Source: Novosphingobium pentaromativorans US6-1 (lineage in GTDB: Bacteria > Pseudomonadota > Alphaproteobacteria > Sphingomonadales > Sphingomonadaceae). From it: DNA of 64,000 bases. Where the stretch lies: NCBI RefSeq assembly GCF_000767465.1, contig NZ_CP009294.1, forward strand, positions 124,001-188,000. Reading direction: 5' to 3'. The first letter of the stretch is position 1, and every line of letters begins with the position of its first letter. The translations under genes and the position numbers were made by a program. Positions 32,095 through 40,829 of the stretch are shown in pieces. A model generated the notes under the pieces. The model was not told where the DNA came from, did no database searches, and saw nothing but the letters and a program-made list of their open reading frames with translations.

Positions 32095-34320
32095 TCAATC
32101 CGTCACCTTCAAACCGGCCTCCTCTTCCTCTCCCGCCACACCGGCATGCGGTGTGGCGGGACCCGGCGCGATCTGGGCGAGGACAGCCTCGATCCTCGCG
32201 ACTTCGGCTTGCAACGTGACCCGCTGCGGCTCGGGCAATCGCTTCTCGCGAAGGAGCGATCGCGCTTCGTCCGCCCCGCGCTGCCAGGCGGGGCGATGCC
32301 GTTCGGTGATGCAGGCGTTGGGACAGCGCCCCGGCTCGCACATGGAAATCATCGGTGCTGGCGGACCCGGCTGTGTGATCCGGTTGAGGCACAGGGCGGT
32401 TGCGGGTTCAAAGAAGCAGTCGGCCAGCGGGCCGACATGCAAAGTCCGCGCAAGGCTTGCGAGCATGGTGCGCAGGCGAGCCCGGTCGGCGATCATGGCA
32501 GGCAACGGCGCAAGCTCGCTTGCTGCGGTATCAAGCACTGTGCCGACACGGTTCGCAGCGGGGCCACCGAGACGGGCGCCGCCATGCCGTTCGTCGAAAT
32601 AGACGAGAATGTCGTCGATCTGGCCGAGCGCCCGCTGGGCTTCTATCTCGCCGCGAAATCCCGACCGGCTGCTTCCGGCATAGCCTTCGAAGGCGGCGAC
32701 ACTGGCGTGCTTGTACTGGATCATGCCTGCGATCGTTCCGAAAGGCCGGTTGGCGATATGCCAGGCGATGGTGCGACGAAACTGCCGGGTGGTGAGACGC
32801 CAGGGCGCGCCATCGGGTCCTGGCGGAATGACCGGCGCGTCGGGCGATCCGAACTGCTCGTTCAAATGATCGCGAAACCGGTTGAGCTGGCGGACGATCT
32901 CGGCGGAGACATGGGTCTTGGTGTTGGCCCGAAGCGCAAGCACCGGCCACAGCGTGGTCGTACCCCGCGCCCGTCCGGCCCGAGCGGAAAGCTGTTCGAG
33001 CACGGCGACCGCATCGGCAACCGGTGCGATCGTCACCCATTCGGCCTGCTGCCCGCCGCCACGCTTGCCCTTGTAGGCGGTGGATCTGATACGGTGGCGC
33101 AATATCGCGCCGTCTTCGCCCCGGATCACGGAAAGACAACTGCGCTTCATCGCCTGGATCTCGCTGTCGCGCATGCCCGAAAGATAGGCGCAAACGACAT
33201 AGGACGCCGCCTGAAGCATGGTCTCTTCCAGCGCCAATGCCTTGGCGTCGAAACGACTGCGCCAAGGCTGACCACTATCCGGGTCGATGGAAACAGGTGT
33301 ATCGATCCCGCCGGCTTCGGTGCCGAGTTCCGCGACCGCAGCGGCGATCAGGTCCGGTGCGCCGGTACTCAAACTGAGATGCATGGCAGGCTCGGCCTGC
33401 GCATCGACCCCGGCGTGGAGGTGGATGAGGTGATAGTTGATCGGTGGGAGCTGCGCACCGGTCAGCGGATCGCTGCGAACCGCTGCATTGTATATCCCGG
33501 TCCAGACGGGAACGCCTCGACCTTGCTTCCGCAGGGCCGCAAGGTAGGCGCTGAGCCGGCGGCGTTGCCGCATCCGGCGTTGGGCCGGATCGAGCCCGGC
33601 CTCATGTGCGAACAGCCGATTACGCCTTGCTTCGAGACGCTCAAGCTCATGTCGCGCGGCGAAAATGTCGGCAGAAAAGTGGGTCACATAGCGCAGCGAC
33701 CATGCCAGCAGCGGCGTCATGACCTCCTCTGGGATGCGCGGCGTGCGGTTCTCATTGGGAACATGCCTGGCGCCCGCGACCGAAAACGGGCTGCGTCCGG
33801 GCCACGGCTCGAAACGAAGATGAGCTGTTGGCAGGTGGCGGCGCAACTCGTGGAGGTCGAATATGATCCGCAGCAAAGCCGCAACCGCGACGGGACGGAG
33901 CCCGGCACGGCGCAGCGAGCGGGCGAAACGATCCAGCAGCGGCTGATCGACCCGCGCCAGATCGAAGCGCCCAAGCTCGACCTGGACGAAGTTGAAAAAG
34001 CGCAAGGCCCGGTTGGCCTCCCCACGCACCCCCGCGGGTTCGAGCCGGGGGCGATGGCCAGGGATATCGACGTTAAGCCGCGCATGGAGAAACTGCCGCA
34101 GGGCATCGGCGATGGCTGGGGCTTCGATGCCCCCGAAATGCACAGTAACGTGGCAGCGTCGGGCATTGTCCCGAAAAACGCCGGGCGACAGGTCCCAGAT
34201 GGGATCTCCATATCGCGACAGGTCCGCGCGATCAAAACCGGGACGCAACGGAGCGGAGATCAGAACGGGGAGCCCATCGCGCTTGTCGCCGTCACAGGCC
34301 GGTAACGGTATGGCGGTCAT
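32095..34320 (-). CDS. Large tyrosine recombinase (third gene of element A)
   Basis: 741 aa. The catalytic region lies about residues 380-600: AYLSGMRDSEIQAMK (first Arg), TTRQFRRTIAWHI (box II with Arg in place of the usual His), YKHASVAAFEGYAG (His and nucleophile Tyr). The C-terminus has a Cys pattern, ISMCEPGRCPNACI, that may bind zinc. The ATG at 34320 overlaps the previous stop (34317-34320). The altered box II may mean that it works with the other two recombinases. Confidence 0.85.
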   Translation of the reverse strand: MTAIPLPACDGDKRDGLPVLISAPLRPGFDRADLSRYGDPIWDLSPGVFRDNARRCHVTVHFGGIEAPAIADALRQFLHARLNVDIPGHRPRLEPAGVRGEANRALRFFNFVQVELGRFDLARVDQPLLDRFARSLRRAGLRPVAVAALLRIIFDLHELRRHLPTAHLRFEPWPGRSPFSVAGARHVPNENRTPRIPEEVMTPLLAWSLRYVTHFSADIFAARHELERLEARRNRLFAHEAGLDPAQRRMRQRRRLSAYLAALRKQGRGVPVWTGIYNAAVRSDPLTGAQLPPINYHLIHLHAGVDAQAEPAMHLSLSTGAPDLIAAAVAELGTEAGGIDTPVSIDPDSGQPWRSRFDAKALALEETMLQAASYVVCAYLSGMRDSEIQAMKRSCLSVIRGEDGAILRHRIRSTAYKGKRGGGQQAEWVTIAPVADAVAVLEQLSARAGRARGTTTLWPVLALRANTKTHVSAEIVRQLNRFRDHLNEQFGSPDAPVIPPGPDGAPWRLTTRQFRRTIAWHIANRPFGTIAGMIQYKHASVAAFEGYAGSSRSGFRGEIEAQRALGQIDDILVYFDERHGGARLGGPAANRVGTVLDTAASELAPLPAMIADRARLRTMLASLARTLHVGPLADCFFEPATALCLNRITQPGPPAPMISMCEPGRCPNACITERHRPAWQRGADEARSLLREKRLPEPQRVTLQAEVARIEAVLAQIAPGPATPHAGVAGEEEEAGLKVTD

Positions 34321-36104
34321 GCCCGGGCCTCGGGCGGCAGATAGATGACGGGCGGTTCTGCTGCGAGCCGGGCGCGGGCCTGCGCAACCACCTCTTCGCC
34401 GAAGGCCGGGAGAATCTGACGGATTATGCGTTCGCGGGCGTGGCCGAACTTTGTGGTCCACTCAGTCTGGCTCATGCCGGATCGCTGTTCGTCGACGAAG
34501 GCGAGAAACGCGAGGATAGCCGGCAACTTACGCGCGGTGATCACCGCGTTGCCGCAATCGAGGCAGCCCCAGAAAGGCATTGGGCAAGGCGTTCCGGCGG
34601 TTCCAAATGGGCTGGAATAGAAGCCGCCGCAGCTCGCGAGCCAAACGTCCTGTTCACCGTCGAGCAAGCAAGCCGCTGGATCATCGCGGTCCTGATCCGC
34701 GAACTGGGTTGGGCTGCGTAGCTGCTCCTCCTCGCCAGGAGGGATAATCCTTGGTCCGGTAACCGCCTCTTCAAGGGCGTCGGCGACGGCCTGCTCGTGC
34801 AGGGGGCGCAATGATGGAACATCGGCATAATGCCGCGCCGCGATCTCGACCGTGTGGCCGACAGCGAAGCGGGTCATGTGCCCTTCGGTCTTGAGATACC
34901 ACAGCGCCTTGTGCGTCTTGCGCAGGCGGGAGAGATGCAGGTAGAGCGGCTCGCCCGCATCGTCGACGATGCCATGCCGGGCGGTCCATGCATCGATGGT
35001 CGCGCGTGGATGGCGGATGCCATCGGTAATCTCGCCGGGCTGATAATAGATCCACAGGCAATCGCTGTCGTTATGGACCCGGGCCTTGGCGGTAAGCGCC
35101 AGGATGCGCCGGATCAGCCCGCCCGGCGTCGTGGAAGCGCCGTCCCGCACCCGGATGGTCTTGTGTTCGGCACCATGCGCGCGAAGCTTGGTGTAGGCGA
35201 TCTCCACCGTCCCGCCCGTAGCGTTACGCAGGCAATCAATGGTGAGCGACTTGCAGCACTCGAGCTCAAGTCCGGTCTCCAGCGAAAGCAGGACGAGCAG
35301 CGGCACGATATCGACGGATGTGAGGTAGTGGGCACCGTGCAGTGCCATCGCCAGATCCGGGCTGGCGATGCTCCGGTTCCAGCGCATGTGATAAAGCGAC
35401 ATCCACTCGGCATCGCGATGCTTCAGGACACCTCGCGCCTCAATCGCCCGGTGGACCTTGGCGGCAACTGCTTCAAGGTCCGGCACCTCGTCAAAGAGTG
35501 GGCCAACCCGCAAGCGCGCCTCGATGGCAACAAGATCGGCGCGTGCCGCGTCGCGTAGTTGGCGCGCTACGAACGGGCTGTATGCATCGCGGGGTTGAGA
35601 CCGGACATAGGGATGCGAACTGACGTAGCGTAGCCGATCGCGCAAACCCGGATCGATGCAGCCGGGTTGATCGGTAGCCATACGGCGAAGGACGGAAACG
35701 ACCTTGGCGACAATGGTCGCCGCGTGCCCTCGCGACTTGTCCCGATCTTCGAGCCAGGCTTCAAATCCATCGATTTGGCGGGCGCGCAGGTCAGCCGGGC
35801 CATCGATACGATCGCCGGTAGAAGCAAGATAGGTAAAGAAGAGTGGCAACTGGTTGGCGTATGTCTTTATGGACGAACGGACCGTGACGGGACCACGCGG
35901 AGCGATAACCATGAGCAGCCCCCGCGCGAAGGCAAGCGCGAGTCCTCGTGGACGCAGTGTAGTAAAATCGATGAGAACCGCGCCTCCGTGCGGCGGATCG
36001 ATCGCAAAGCATAGCGTGCTCACCAGCGACCATGGATCGGCCTCAGGCGTGGATGCCTCACGCTCAAAACTGACCTTGCGCCCCTCGCGCGGGACGGCGG
36101 TCAT
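34317..36104 (-). CDS. Divergent tyrosine recombinase (second gene of element A)
   Basis: 595 aa. Its N-terminus has a SAM-like binding region (KTYANQLPLFFTYLASTGDRI). In the catalytic part box I lacks the Arg (SLETGLELECCKSL) and box II is degenerate (LSRLRKTHKALWYL), while GHTVEIAARHYAD keeps His and Tyr. A zinc-like motif (FWGCLDCGNAVI) sits near the C-terminus. This resembles TnpB-type partners that need a second recombinase. Overlaps of four bases at both ends mark a translationally coupled trio. Confidence 0.83.
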   Translation of the reverse strand: MTAVPREGRKVSFEREASTPEADPWSLVSTLCFAIDPPHGGAVLIDFTTLRPRGLALAFARGLLMVIAPRGPVTVRSSIKTYANQLPLFFTYLASTGDRIDGPADLRARQIDGFEAWLEDRDKSRGHAATIVAKVVSVLRRMATDQPGCIDPGLRDRLRYVSSHPYVRSQPRDAYSPFVARQLRDAARADLVAIEARLRVGPLFDEVPDLEAVAAKVHRAIEARGVLKHRDAEWMSLYHMRWNRSIASPDLAMALHGAHYLTSVDIVPLLVLLSLETGLELECCKSLTIDCLRNATGGTVEIAYTKLRAHGAEHKTIRVRDGASTTPGGLIRRILALTAKARVHNDSDCLWIYYQPGEITDGIRHPRATIDAWTARHGIVDDAGEPLYLHLSRLRKTHKALWYLKTEGHMTRFAVGHTVEIAARHYADVPSLRPLHEQAVADALEEAVTGPRIIPPGEEEQLRSPTQFADQDRDDPAACLLDGEQDVWLASCGGFYSSPFGTAGTPCPMPFWGCLDCGNAVITARKLPAILAFLAFVDEQRSGMSQTEWTTKFGHARERIIRQILPAFGEEVVAQARARLAAEPPVIYLPPEARA

Positions 36105-37492
36105 GACCGGAGATAATCCGGCACGCGTGCAAGCAAATCCTCGATTGCCGCATCGACAGTATCGGCGCGGGTAGCGATGTGATCGAGGTAGACCGAAGTA
36201 GTGGCAAGGCTGGAATGGCCAAGCAAGCGCTGGACCTGCTGGAGCGGGTCGCCGAGCAACTGGCGGTAGCCTTCCATGGCGCCTGCCGATGCGACCGCTT
36301 CGTTGATACGCCGCTGGATCAGCATCGCCAGCATATGCACGGCGAAGGAATGCCGGAGTTGATGAGGGCTGACGCGGACGGTAATACCGGCATCGGTGCA
36401 ACGCCGGCTCGCCCTGGCGAAGATCGCTTCCCACGAGTTGGGCAGTACCGGATGCCCGACCTCGGTAAGCCAGAGGACAGCGGCCTCGCAAGGCGCACCA
36501 TCGTCGGCGCAGATCACCAGCCTTGCCCGTTCTTCGGGAGTAACAAGCTCCATGTCCATCGTGCCGCCACCAGCGAGCTGCAGTGCGGTGGGTTCAGGCG
36601 GTGGGCGATGGATAAAGATCGGGCGGTCGATCGCCTCCCACCCTCGTCGCGATGCGAACTTGGTCACCGCCGATGCACGCTCAACCGCGATGTATGCATC
36701 GAACGCCGGCAACAGGCGGCGCGGAAGCAGCATGGTGCGGCCCCGGTCCCCCTTGGTCAGCGCCGATGGCAGTTCGACCCGGCGCTGGCGTTCCGAACGT
36801 GCATCAAGGGTGGGAATCTCGGCGGCGAGAAGGAATGAGGCTTCTTCGAGACGCAGACCGGTGGTGACCAGCAGATCGGCGAAGAGCGCGTTACGCGCAC
36901 CATTGCGGTCGCGAGCACCGGGGCGTTCTACGCCCTCGACCGTCAGGCCGCGCAGGCCGACGTCACGGAATGCATGGTAGTCGGCAAGATCGATGAAGCG
37001 CACATCGGATCGGCGCGCCGCGCGCTCATAGGCCTCATTGCGCCCGGCAATGGCGGCGCGGCGACCACCGTACGATCTTCGCCAGACCTGTCGATGGGTG
37101 AAGGGTGTGCGCTCGACAAGCCCCTCACGCTCTGCCCAGCGATAGAGCTTGTCCAGCGAGGCGACCGCGCGGTTCCATGACGACGCCGATATCCGGAAAT
37201 CCGCATCGCTGCGACGGCGGGCACGATGATAGGCGGCGACATCGTCGCCATCGGCCTGCCACACGGTCTTGCTGCGTGCTTCGGCGAGGAAGCGAACCCA
37301 GACCAGGACATCATAGCCGTGCGCCCGAAGCGAATGGCGCGACCGCGCGCCGTTCAGCGGCAGATCGAGGAAATAGCGGTCAAGGTTGGCATCATAGATC
37401 GCCTCGCCCTGCATTATCACCGGAATGTAGGTGTCCAGACCATCGGCGTTGCGGTGTTCCTGGATGACGATCGGTACTTCTGAAATATCCAC
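36101..37492 (-). CDS. Canonical tyrosine recombinase (first gene of element A)
   Basis: 463 aa starting MDISEVPIVIQEHRNADGLDTYIPVIM. All catalytic boxes are present: VTTGLRLEEASFLL, SPHQLRHSFAVHML and RLLGHSSLATTSVYLDHI with the nucleophile Tyr. It is the first gene of the trio and should supply full catalytic activity. A 13-bp inverted repeat lies upstream (37566-37626). Confidence 0.92.
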   Translation of the reverse strand: MDISEVPIVIQEHRNADGLDTYIPVIMQGEAIYDANLDRYFLDLPLNGARSRHSLRAHGYDVLVWVRFLAEARSKTVWQADGDDVAAYHRARRRSDADFRISASSWNRAVASLDKLYRWAEREGLVERTPFTHRQVWRRSYGGRRAAIAGRNEAYERAARRSDVRFIDLADYHAFRDVGLRGLTVEGVERPGARDRNGARNALFADLLVTTGLRLEEASFLLAAEIPTLDARSERQRRVELPSALTKGDRGRTMLLPRRLLPAFDAYIAVERASAVTKFASRRGWEAIDRPIFIHRPPPEPTALQLAGGGTMDMELVTPEERARLVICADDGAPCEAAVLWLTEVGHPVLPNSWEAIFARASRRCTDAGITVRVSPHQLRHSFAVHMLAMLIQRRINEAVASAGAMEGYRQLLGDPLQQVQRLLGHSSLATTSVYLDHIATRADTVDAAIEDLLARVPDYLRS

Positions 37493-37565
37493 AGCTTGCC
37501 AGTCCCTCCCCCGGACCCCCTCCCGAATCCAGGACGCGCCCGTTGCGCGCCTGCGGGACGGTGGC

Positions 37566-37626
37566 CATCAGGCCGGACTTCGCCAGCTTATGGGTAGCGC
37601 TACGTCCGGCCTGATGCCCCCCTGCG
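37566..37626. repeat. Inverted repeat upstream of the element A recombinases
   Basis: CATCAGGCCGGAC at 37566-37578 and GTCCGGCCTGATG at 37614-37626, perfect 13-bp arms with a 35-bp centre. It lies between the element end and the first recombinase start, the same position as the dyad at 37866-37901 in element B. Confidence 0.65.
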
Positions 37627-37688
37627 TCGTACCCGGATCATACCGTTCAATGGAGCGTCAGACACGGTGCAGACTGTCCAGATAATGC

Positions 37689-37778
37689 GACGATTTCCTC
37701 GAACGCGTAGGCATCGTCCCCGAAGCGTTTGCCGAACTGGCGATTGAGCCGCTTGGGAGCCCCCGTGGCGTGACCGAG
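37689..37778 (-). pseudogene. ardC: Backbone ardC, 30-codon middle fragment
   Basis: Exactly 30 codons reading LGHATGAPKRLNRQFGKR, then FGDDAYAFEEIV. It lies between the right end of element A and the left end of element B. The first residues complete the HExGH zinc site begun by CACGAG (HE) at the element B border. It shows that the two elements entered one gene 90 bp apart. Confidence 0.85.
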
Positions 37779-37865
37779 CTCGTGGTAGGTCCCATCCATA
37801 ACGTGTCCTTTCTGTCCTCTTCTGCCAATCAAGCAGGACACATGATCCGAGCCCCCTCTTCTCTG

Positions 37866-37901
37866 CCGGACAGGGAGGGCCCGAGGGCCCTCCCTGTCCG
37901 G
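37866..37901. repeat. 36-bp near-perfect palindrome upstream of element B recombinases
   Basis: CCGGACAGGGAGGGCCC (37866-37882), GA, then its exact reverse complement (37885-37901): 17-bp arms with a 2-bp centre. It lies 19 bp before the first recombinase ATG. No T-run follows. It could be an operator, or a hairpin that limits read-through into the recombinase operon. Confidence 0.8.
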
Positions 37902-37920
37902 TCGCAATCGTGGAGTGGGT

Positions 37921-39054
37921 ATGGCGCAGCTGCTGTTCTCGACGTCGGCGTTCCGGCCTGACGGGTCATCGGTGGAGGATGTCCCCATCCTCCTCGACGA
38001 ACGGATGCGGCTCATCGAACCAGTCTGCGCATGGCTGATGCACATCGCACTGGTGCGCGGCAGGACGCGCAGCTCCCAAACCTGGCGAACCTATGGCGAA
38101 GCCCTCTACGACTGGTGGCAGACGCTCGAGGCCAATGGCTGGGCGTGGAACGAAATCGGCCCGGGCGAGCTTGCCGCCTATCGCGACGAGATGCTCCGGC
38201 CTCGCGGCGACAGTGGCAGGCCTCTCGCGCGCAGCACAATCAACGGGCGCCTCAGGACCATAGGCCGGTTCTACCGGTGGAGCGTTGCCAATGGGCTGAT
38301 GTCGCAGGTCCCGTTCGCGGGCCAGGAAATCTCACTGTCGCGCAGCCGTCCGCTGGGCTTCCTTGCCCACGTCGATGCTAACGGCGGCCGAGCTCAGGCC
38401 AACGAGCTGACCATGCGGCACGTGCCCATGTTGCCACGTCCGCTGGTGCCGGAAGCGATCCGGCGCATCATGGCCGGAATGTCGGCACGCGACCGGCTGA
38501 TCGTCGAGTGGGCAGTGACAACGGGTATCCGCCGGATGGAAGTCGCGGGTCTGACCGTGCGTCACCTGAAGAGATCGGGGAGCGAACCGATGATCCCGGT
38601 GCAGATCGACGAAACCAAGGGCGGGCGCTCGCGGATGATTTATCCCCCGGCCCCACTGATCGACCGCACCCGAGCCTATGTCCGAGAGGAGCGGGCCATC
38701 GTGGTCCGACGCACTGCGGTGAATCGAGCTGATCGTGACCCCGAAGCTCTGTTCCTGACCTGTCGGGGGCAACCGATGAAACCTCGCAGGATCGGCGCGA
38801 TGTTCACGGCGGCTGCCGAAGCGGCAGGCGTGACGGCGACGTTCCACGCGCTGCGGCATACCTTCGCCGCAGCCATGCTGCGGTTCCTGCAGCGCGAAGC
38901 CCAAACCAATCCCGAACTCAACCCTCTGCTCACGCTGCAGGTGTTGCTCGGCCATGCCGACCTGGCGACCACAGCGGTCTACTTGCGCGTCGTCGAAACC
39001 GATCTGTCGGTGATCGAGGCCTCAGTCGATGATCTCTATGCGGCGCTGCTGTAA
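37921..39054 (+). CDS. Canonical tyrosine recombinase (first gene of element B)
   Basis: 377 aa from ATG 37921 (a GTG two codons earlier is possible). It has an N-terminal core-binding domain and a complete catalytic domain: VTTGIRRMEVAGLTV, TFHALRHTFAAAML and LLGHADLATTAVYLRVVE with the nucleophile Tyr. This is similar in size and order to TnpA of Tn554-like elements. Its stop overlaps the next ATG (TAATG at 39052-39056). Confidence 0.92.
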   Translation: MAQLLFSTSAFRPDGSSVEDVPILLDERMRLIEPVCAWLMHIALVRGRTRSSQTWRTYGEALYDWWQTLEANGWAWNEIGPGELAAYRDEMLRPRGDSGRPLARSTINGRLRTIGRFYRWSVANGLMSQVPFAGQEISLSRSRPLGFLAHVDANGGRAQANELTMRHVPMLPRPLVPEAIRRIMAGMSARDRLIVEWAVTTGIRRMEVAGLTVRHLKRSGSEPMIPVQIDETKGGRSRMIYPPAPLIDRTRAYVREERAIVVRRTAVNRADRDPEALFLTCRGQPMKPRRIGAMFTAAAEAAGVTATFHALRHTFAAAMLRFLQREAQTNPELNPLLTLQVLLGHADLATTAVYLRVVETDLSVIEASVDDLYAALL

Positions 39055-40829
39055 TGCCGCGCGGGAAAAAGGACTACCGGGTCGCGCCGTCACCCGAGCC
39101 GCTCATCGGCAATCCAGGAGCGCTGCTCGTCAATGTCGTCGATGCCGACGGCAAGCTCGAGTGTTCGTTCGACTTCTCGATCTTCGCCGAGCGGCCCGCA
39201 ATGGCCGCCGAGTGGGCGCTCGCCTTCCGCCACCACTATGCCGTCAGGCAACCGGCAAACAGGGTGAGCGTCTATCGGAACCTGAAACTGTGGTTCGCCT
39301 TTCTGGGCGAGCATTACACCAGCATCGCGGCGACGCGCGATGTCGATACGGGCGTGCTCAATGCGTTCATCGTCTGGCTCGGCACCAGACCCTGGAGCAA
39401 GGGCACGCGTTACACCGTCTGGTCGATCATCAAGCAACACATGGCTTGGCTCAAACGCAACCGGCCCGACCTGGTCCATCCCGATCTCGAGATCCCGTTC
39501 AACCCGTTCCCCCGTAAAAATGCCGAAGCGCGCCAGCGCGAGGCGTTGAGCCGCCATGAAATGGAACGCGTACTCGCCGCCGCCCGAAAGGACATCGAGG
39601 CAGGCTGGTCGTTGTTCGAGGAGGGGCGCTGCGCGCTTGCTCGCGTCGACCGGGCGGTGATCGCCGCCGAGCCGGACCTTGCGAAACTCGATCTCGGCGA
39701 CATCGGCGTGATGCTCGCAGTGATCGACGTTCGGTTCGGCGGCGTACCGCCCAAGGTCCAAGACATGTTGCGCAAGGGTGCCGAGCTCTGGCGGCTCCAC
39801 TTTGCGACGATCCGTCATGGCGGCATGGGCGGGGTTGCGGGCCGTCTGTTCGCGCTGCCCGACACGATCGTCGCTTACATGATCGCTATCGGTGCGCAGA
39901 CCTACGCCAACACCGAGGCGCTCAGGCTGATGCGGCGCGACTGCATGGGCGAACATCTGCTGCTCGAAGGGCGGGTCATGGTCAGCTGGCATAAGGGGCG
40001 GGCGGGCCGCGAACAACGGCGCAGCTTCCTGCGCGACAAGAAGTTCTCGGTACCTGTGCTGATCGAGCAGGTGCTGGCGATGACCGAAAGGCTGGTGCCC
40101 CATGCGCCGATGCCCGACCGTGATCGCCTGTTCCTCACCGGCATCATACGTGCGTCGCGCAGCACGGGCGTGATCCCCGATTACCTGGCTTCGAAACTGA
40201 CCCGGCGGTTCGTGAATCGTCACGACTTGCTCGACGATAGCGGCAAGCCGCTCAAGCTGACACTGGCGGCGCTGCGCGCATCGGGGCTGACGCTCGCGCA
40301 CGAACGGCTTGGGCACGATATCCTGAAAACCCAGGCGCTGGCCAACCATGCCACTCCCGATACGACGCAGCGCTATGTGGATCGCCCCAGGGTCCGAAAG
40401 GCGCAGGCTATGGCGATCGGCAAGTTGCAAGCGCGGTTCGTCGAGGTGGTGCGCGGCGATGCCGAAACCCCGCCCGAAACGGAGGCGCTCCCCGATCTGA
40501 GCAATGCGACCGCAGCAGGCTTCATCTGCCGCGATCCCGTGGCTGGCGTCGCCGAAGGCCAGCGCAAGGGCGAGCTGTGCACAGCCTGGCTCGGGTGCTT
40601 CACCTGCCCCAATGCCGTGATCCCGCTCGAGGAGGACGTACTGACCCGTCTCCTTGCGACGCGGGTTGCGCTCACCGACGGTCGGGCCGGTATGGCGCCA
40701 GAGCGCTGGCGGCGGCTCTACGCGCCCAAGTTGGAAATCCTCGAGCGCGATATCTTGTCCCGGTTCCCCGATGCGATGCTTGAAGCAGCAGCAAGGGCGC
40801 CGCTGCCGCAACTGCCACCGATCGAATGA
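39054..40829 (+). CDS. Divergent tyrosine recombinase (second gene of element B)
   Basis: 591 aa. The catalytic boxes are degenerate: GAQTYANTEALRLMRRD lacks the first Arg, while LANHATPDTTQRYVDRP keeps the terminal Tyr. A Cys motif, CTAWLGCFTCPNAVI, near the C-terminus matches that of the second recombinase in element A. It resembles TnpB-type partners in Tn554-like elements. It overlaps both neighbours by 1-4 bases. Confidence 0.82.
   Translation: MPRGKKDYRVAPSPEPLIGNPGALLVNVVDADGKLECSFDFSIFAERPAMAAEWALAFRHHYAVRQPANRVSVYRNLKLWFAFLGEHYTSIAATRDVDTGVLNAFIVWLGTRPWSKGTRYTVWSIIKQHMAWLKRNRPDLVHPDLEIPFNPFPRKNAEARQREALSRHEMERVLAAARKDIEAGWSLFEEGRCALARVDRAVIAAEPDLAKLDLGDIGVMLAVIDVRFGGVPPKVQDMLRKGAELWRLHFATIRHGGMGGVAGRLFALPDTIVAYMIAIGAQTYANTEALRLMRRDCMGEHLLLEGRVMVSWHKGRAGREQRRSFLRDKKFSVPVLIEQVLAMTERLVPHAPMPDRDRLFLTGIIRASRSTGVIPDYLASKLTRRFVNRHDLLDDSGKPLKLTLAALRASGLTLAHERLGHDILKTQALANHATPDTTQRYVDRPRVRKAQAMAIGKLQARFVEVVRGDAETPPETEALPDLSNATAAGFICRDPVAGVAEGQRKGELCTAWLGCFTCPNAVIPLEEDVLTRLLATRVALTDGRAGMAPERWRRLYAPKLEILERDILSRFPDAMLEAAARAPLPQLPPIE

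Larger units (their letters stand above)
31089..37688. mobile_element. Element A: three-recombinase element carrying ardC (6.6 kb)
   Basis: Inserted in backbone ardC. Ends are imperfect inverted repeats of about 20 bp: GCAATATCCTGACAGTCC reading in from 31089 and GCATTATCTGGACAGTC reading in from 37688. A GCG triplet is shared at both borders (31087-31089, 37687-37689). Contents: three overlapping tyrosine recombinase genes (minus, 37492 to 32095) followed by an intact ardC (32050-31148). Excision would rejoin ...GAG GAA ATC GTC to GCC TCG CTG TGC. There is no long target duplication, as expected for a tyrosine recombinase. Confidence 0.82.

Noticed and set aside
32029..34305. 758-codon open frame on the plus strand
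   Set aside because: Complete antisense shadow of the third recombinase gene of element A; the translation is Arg/Gly-rich with no domain, while the minus strand has recombinase boxes.
37647..38045. Minus-strand frame containing HELGHATG
   Set aside because: Not a gene of its own: only codons 37778-37689 are ardC; the ends are element A and element B sequence read through.
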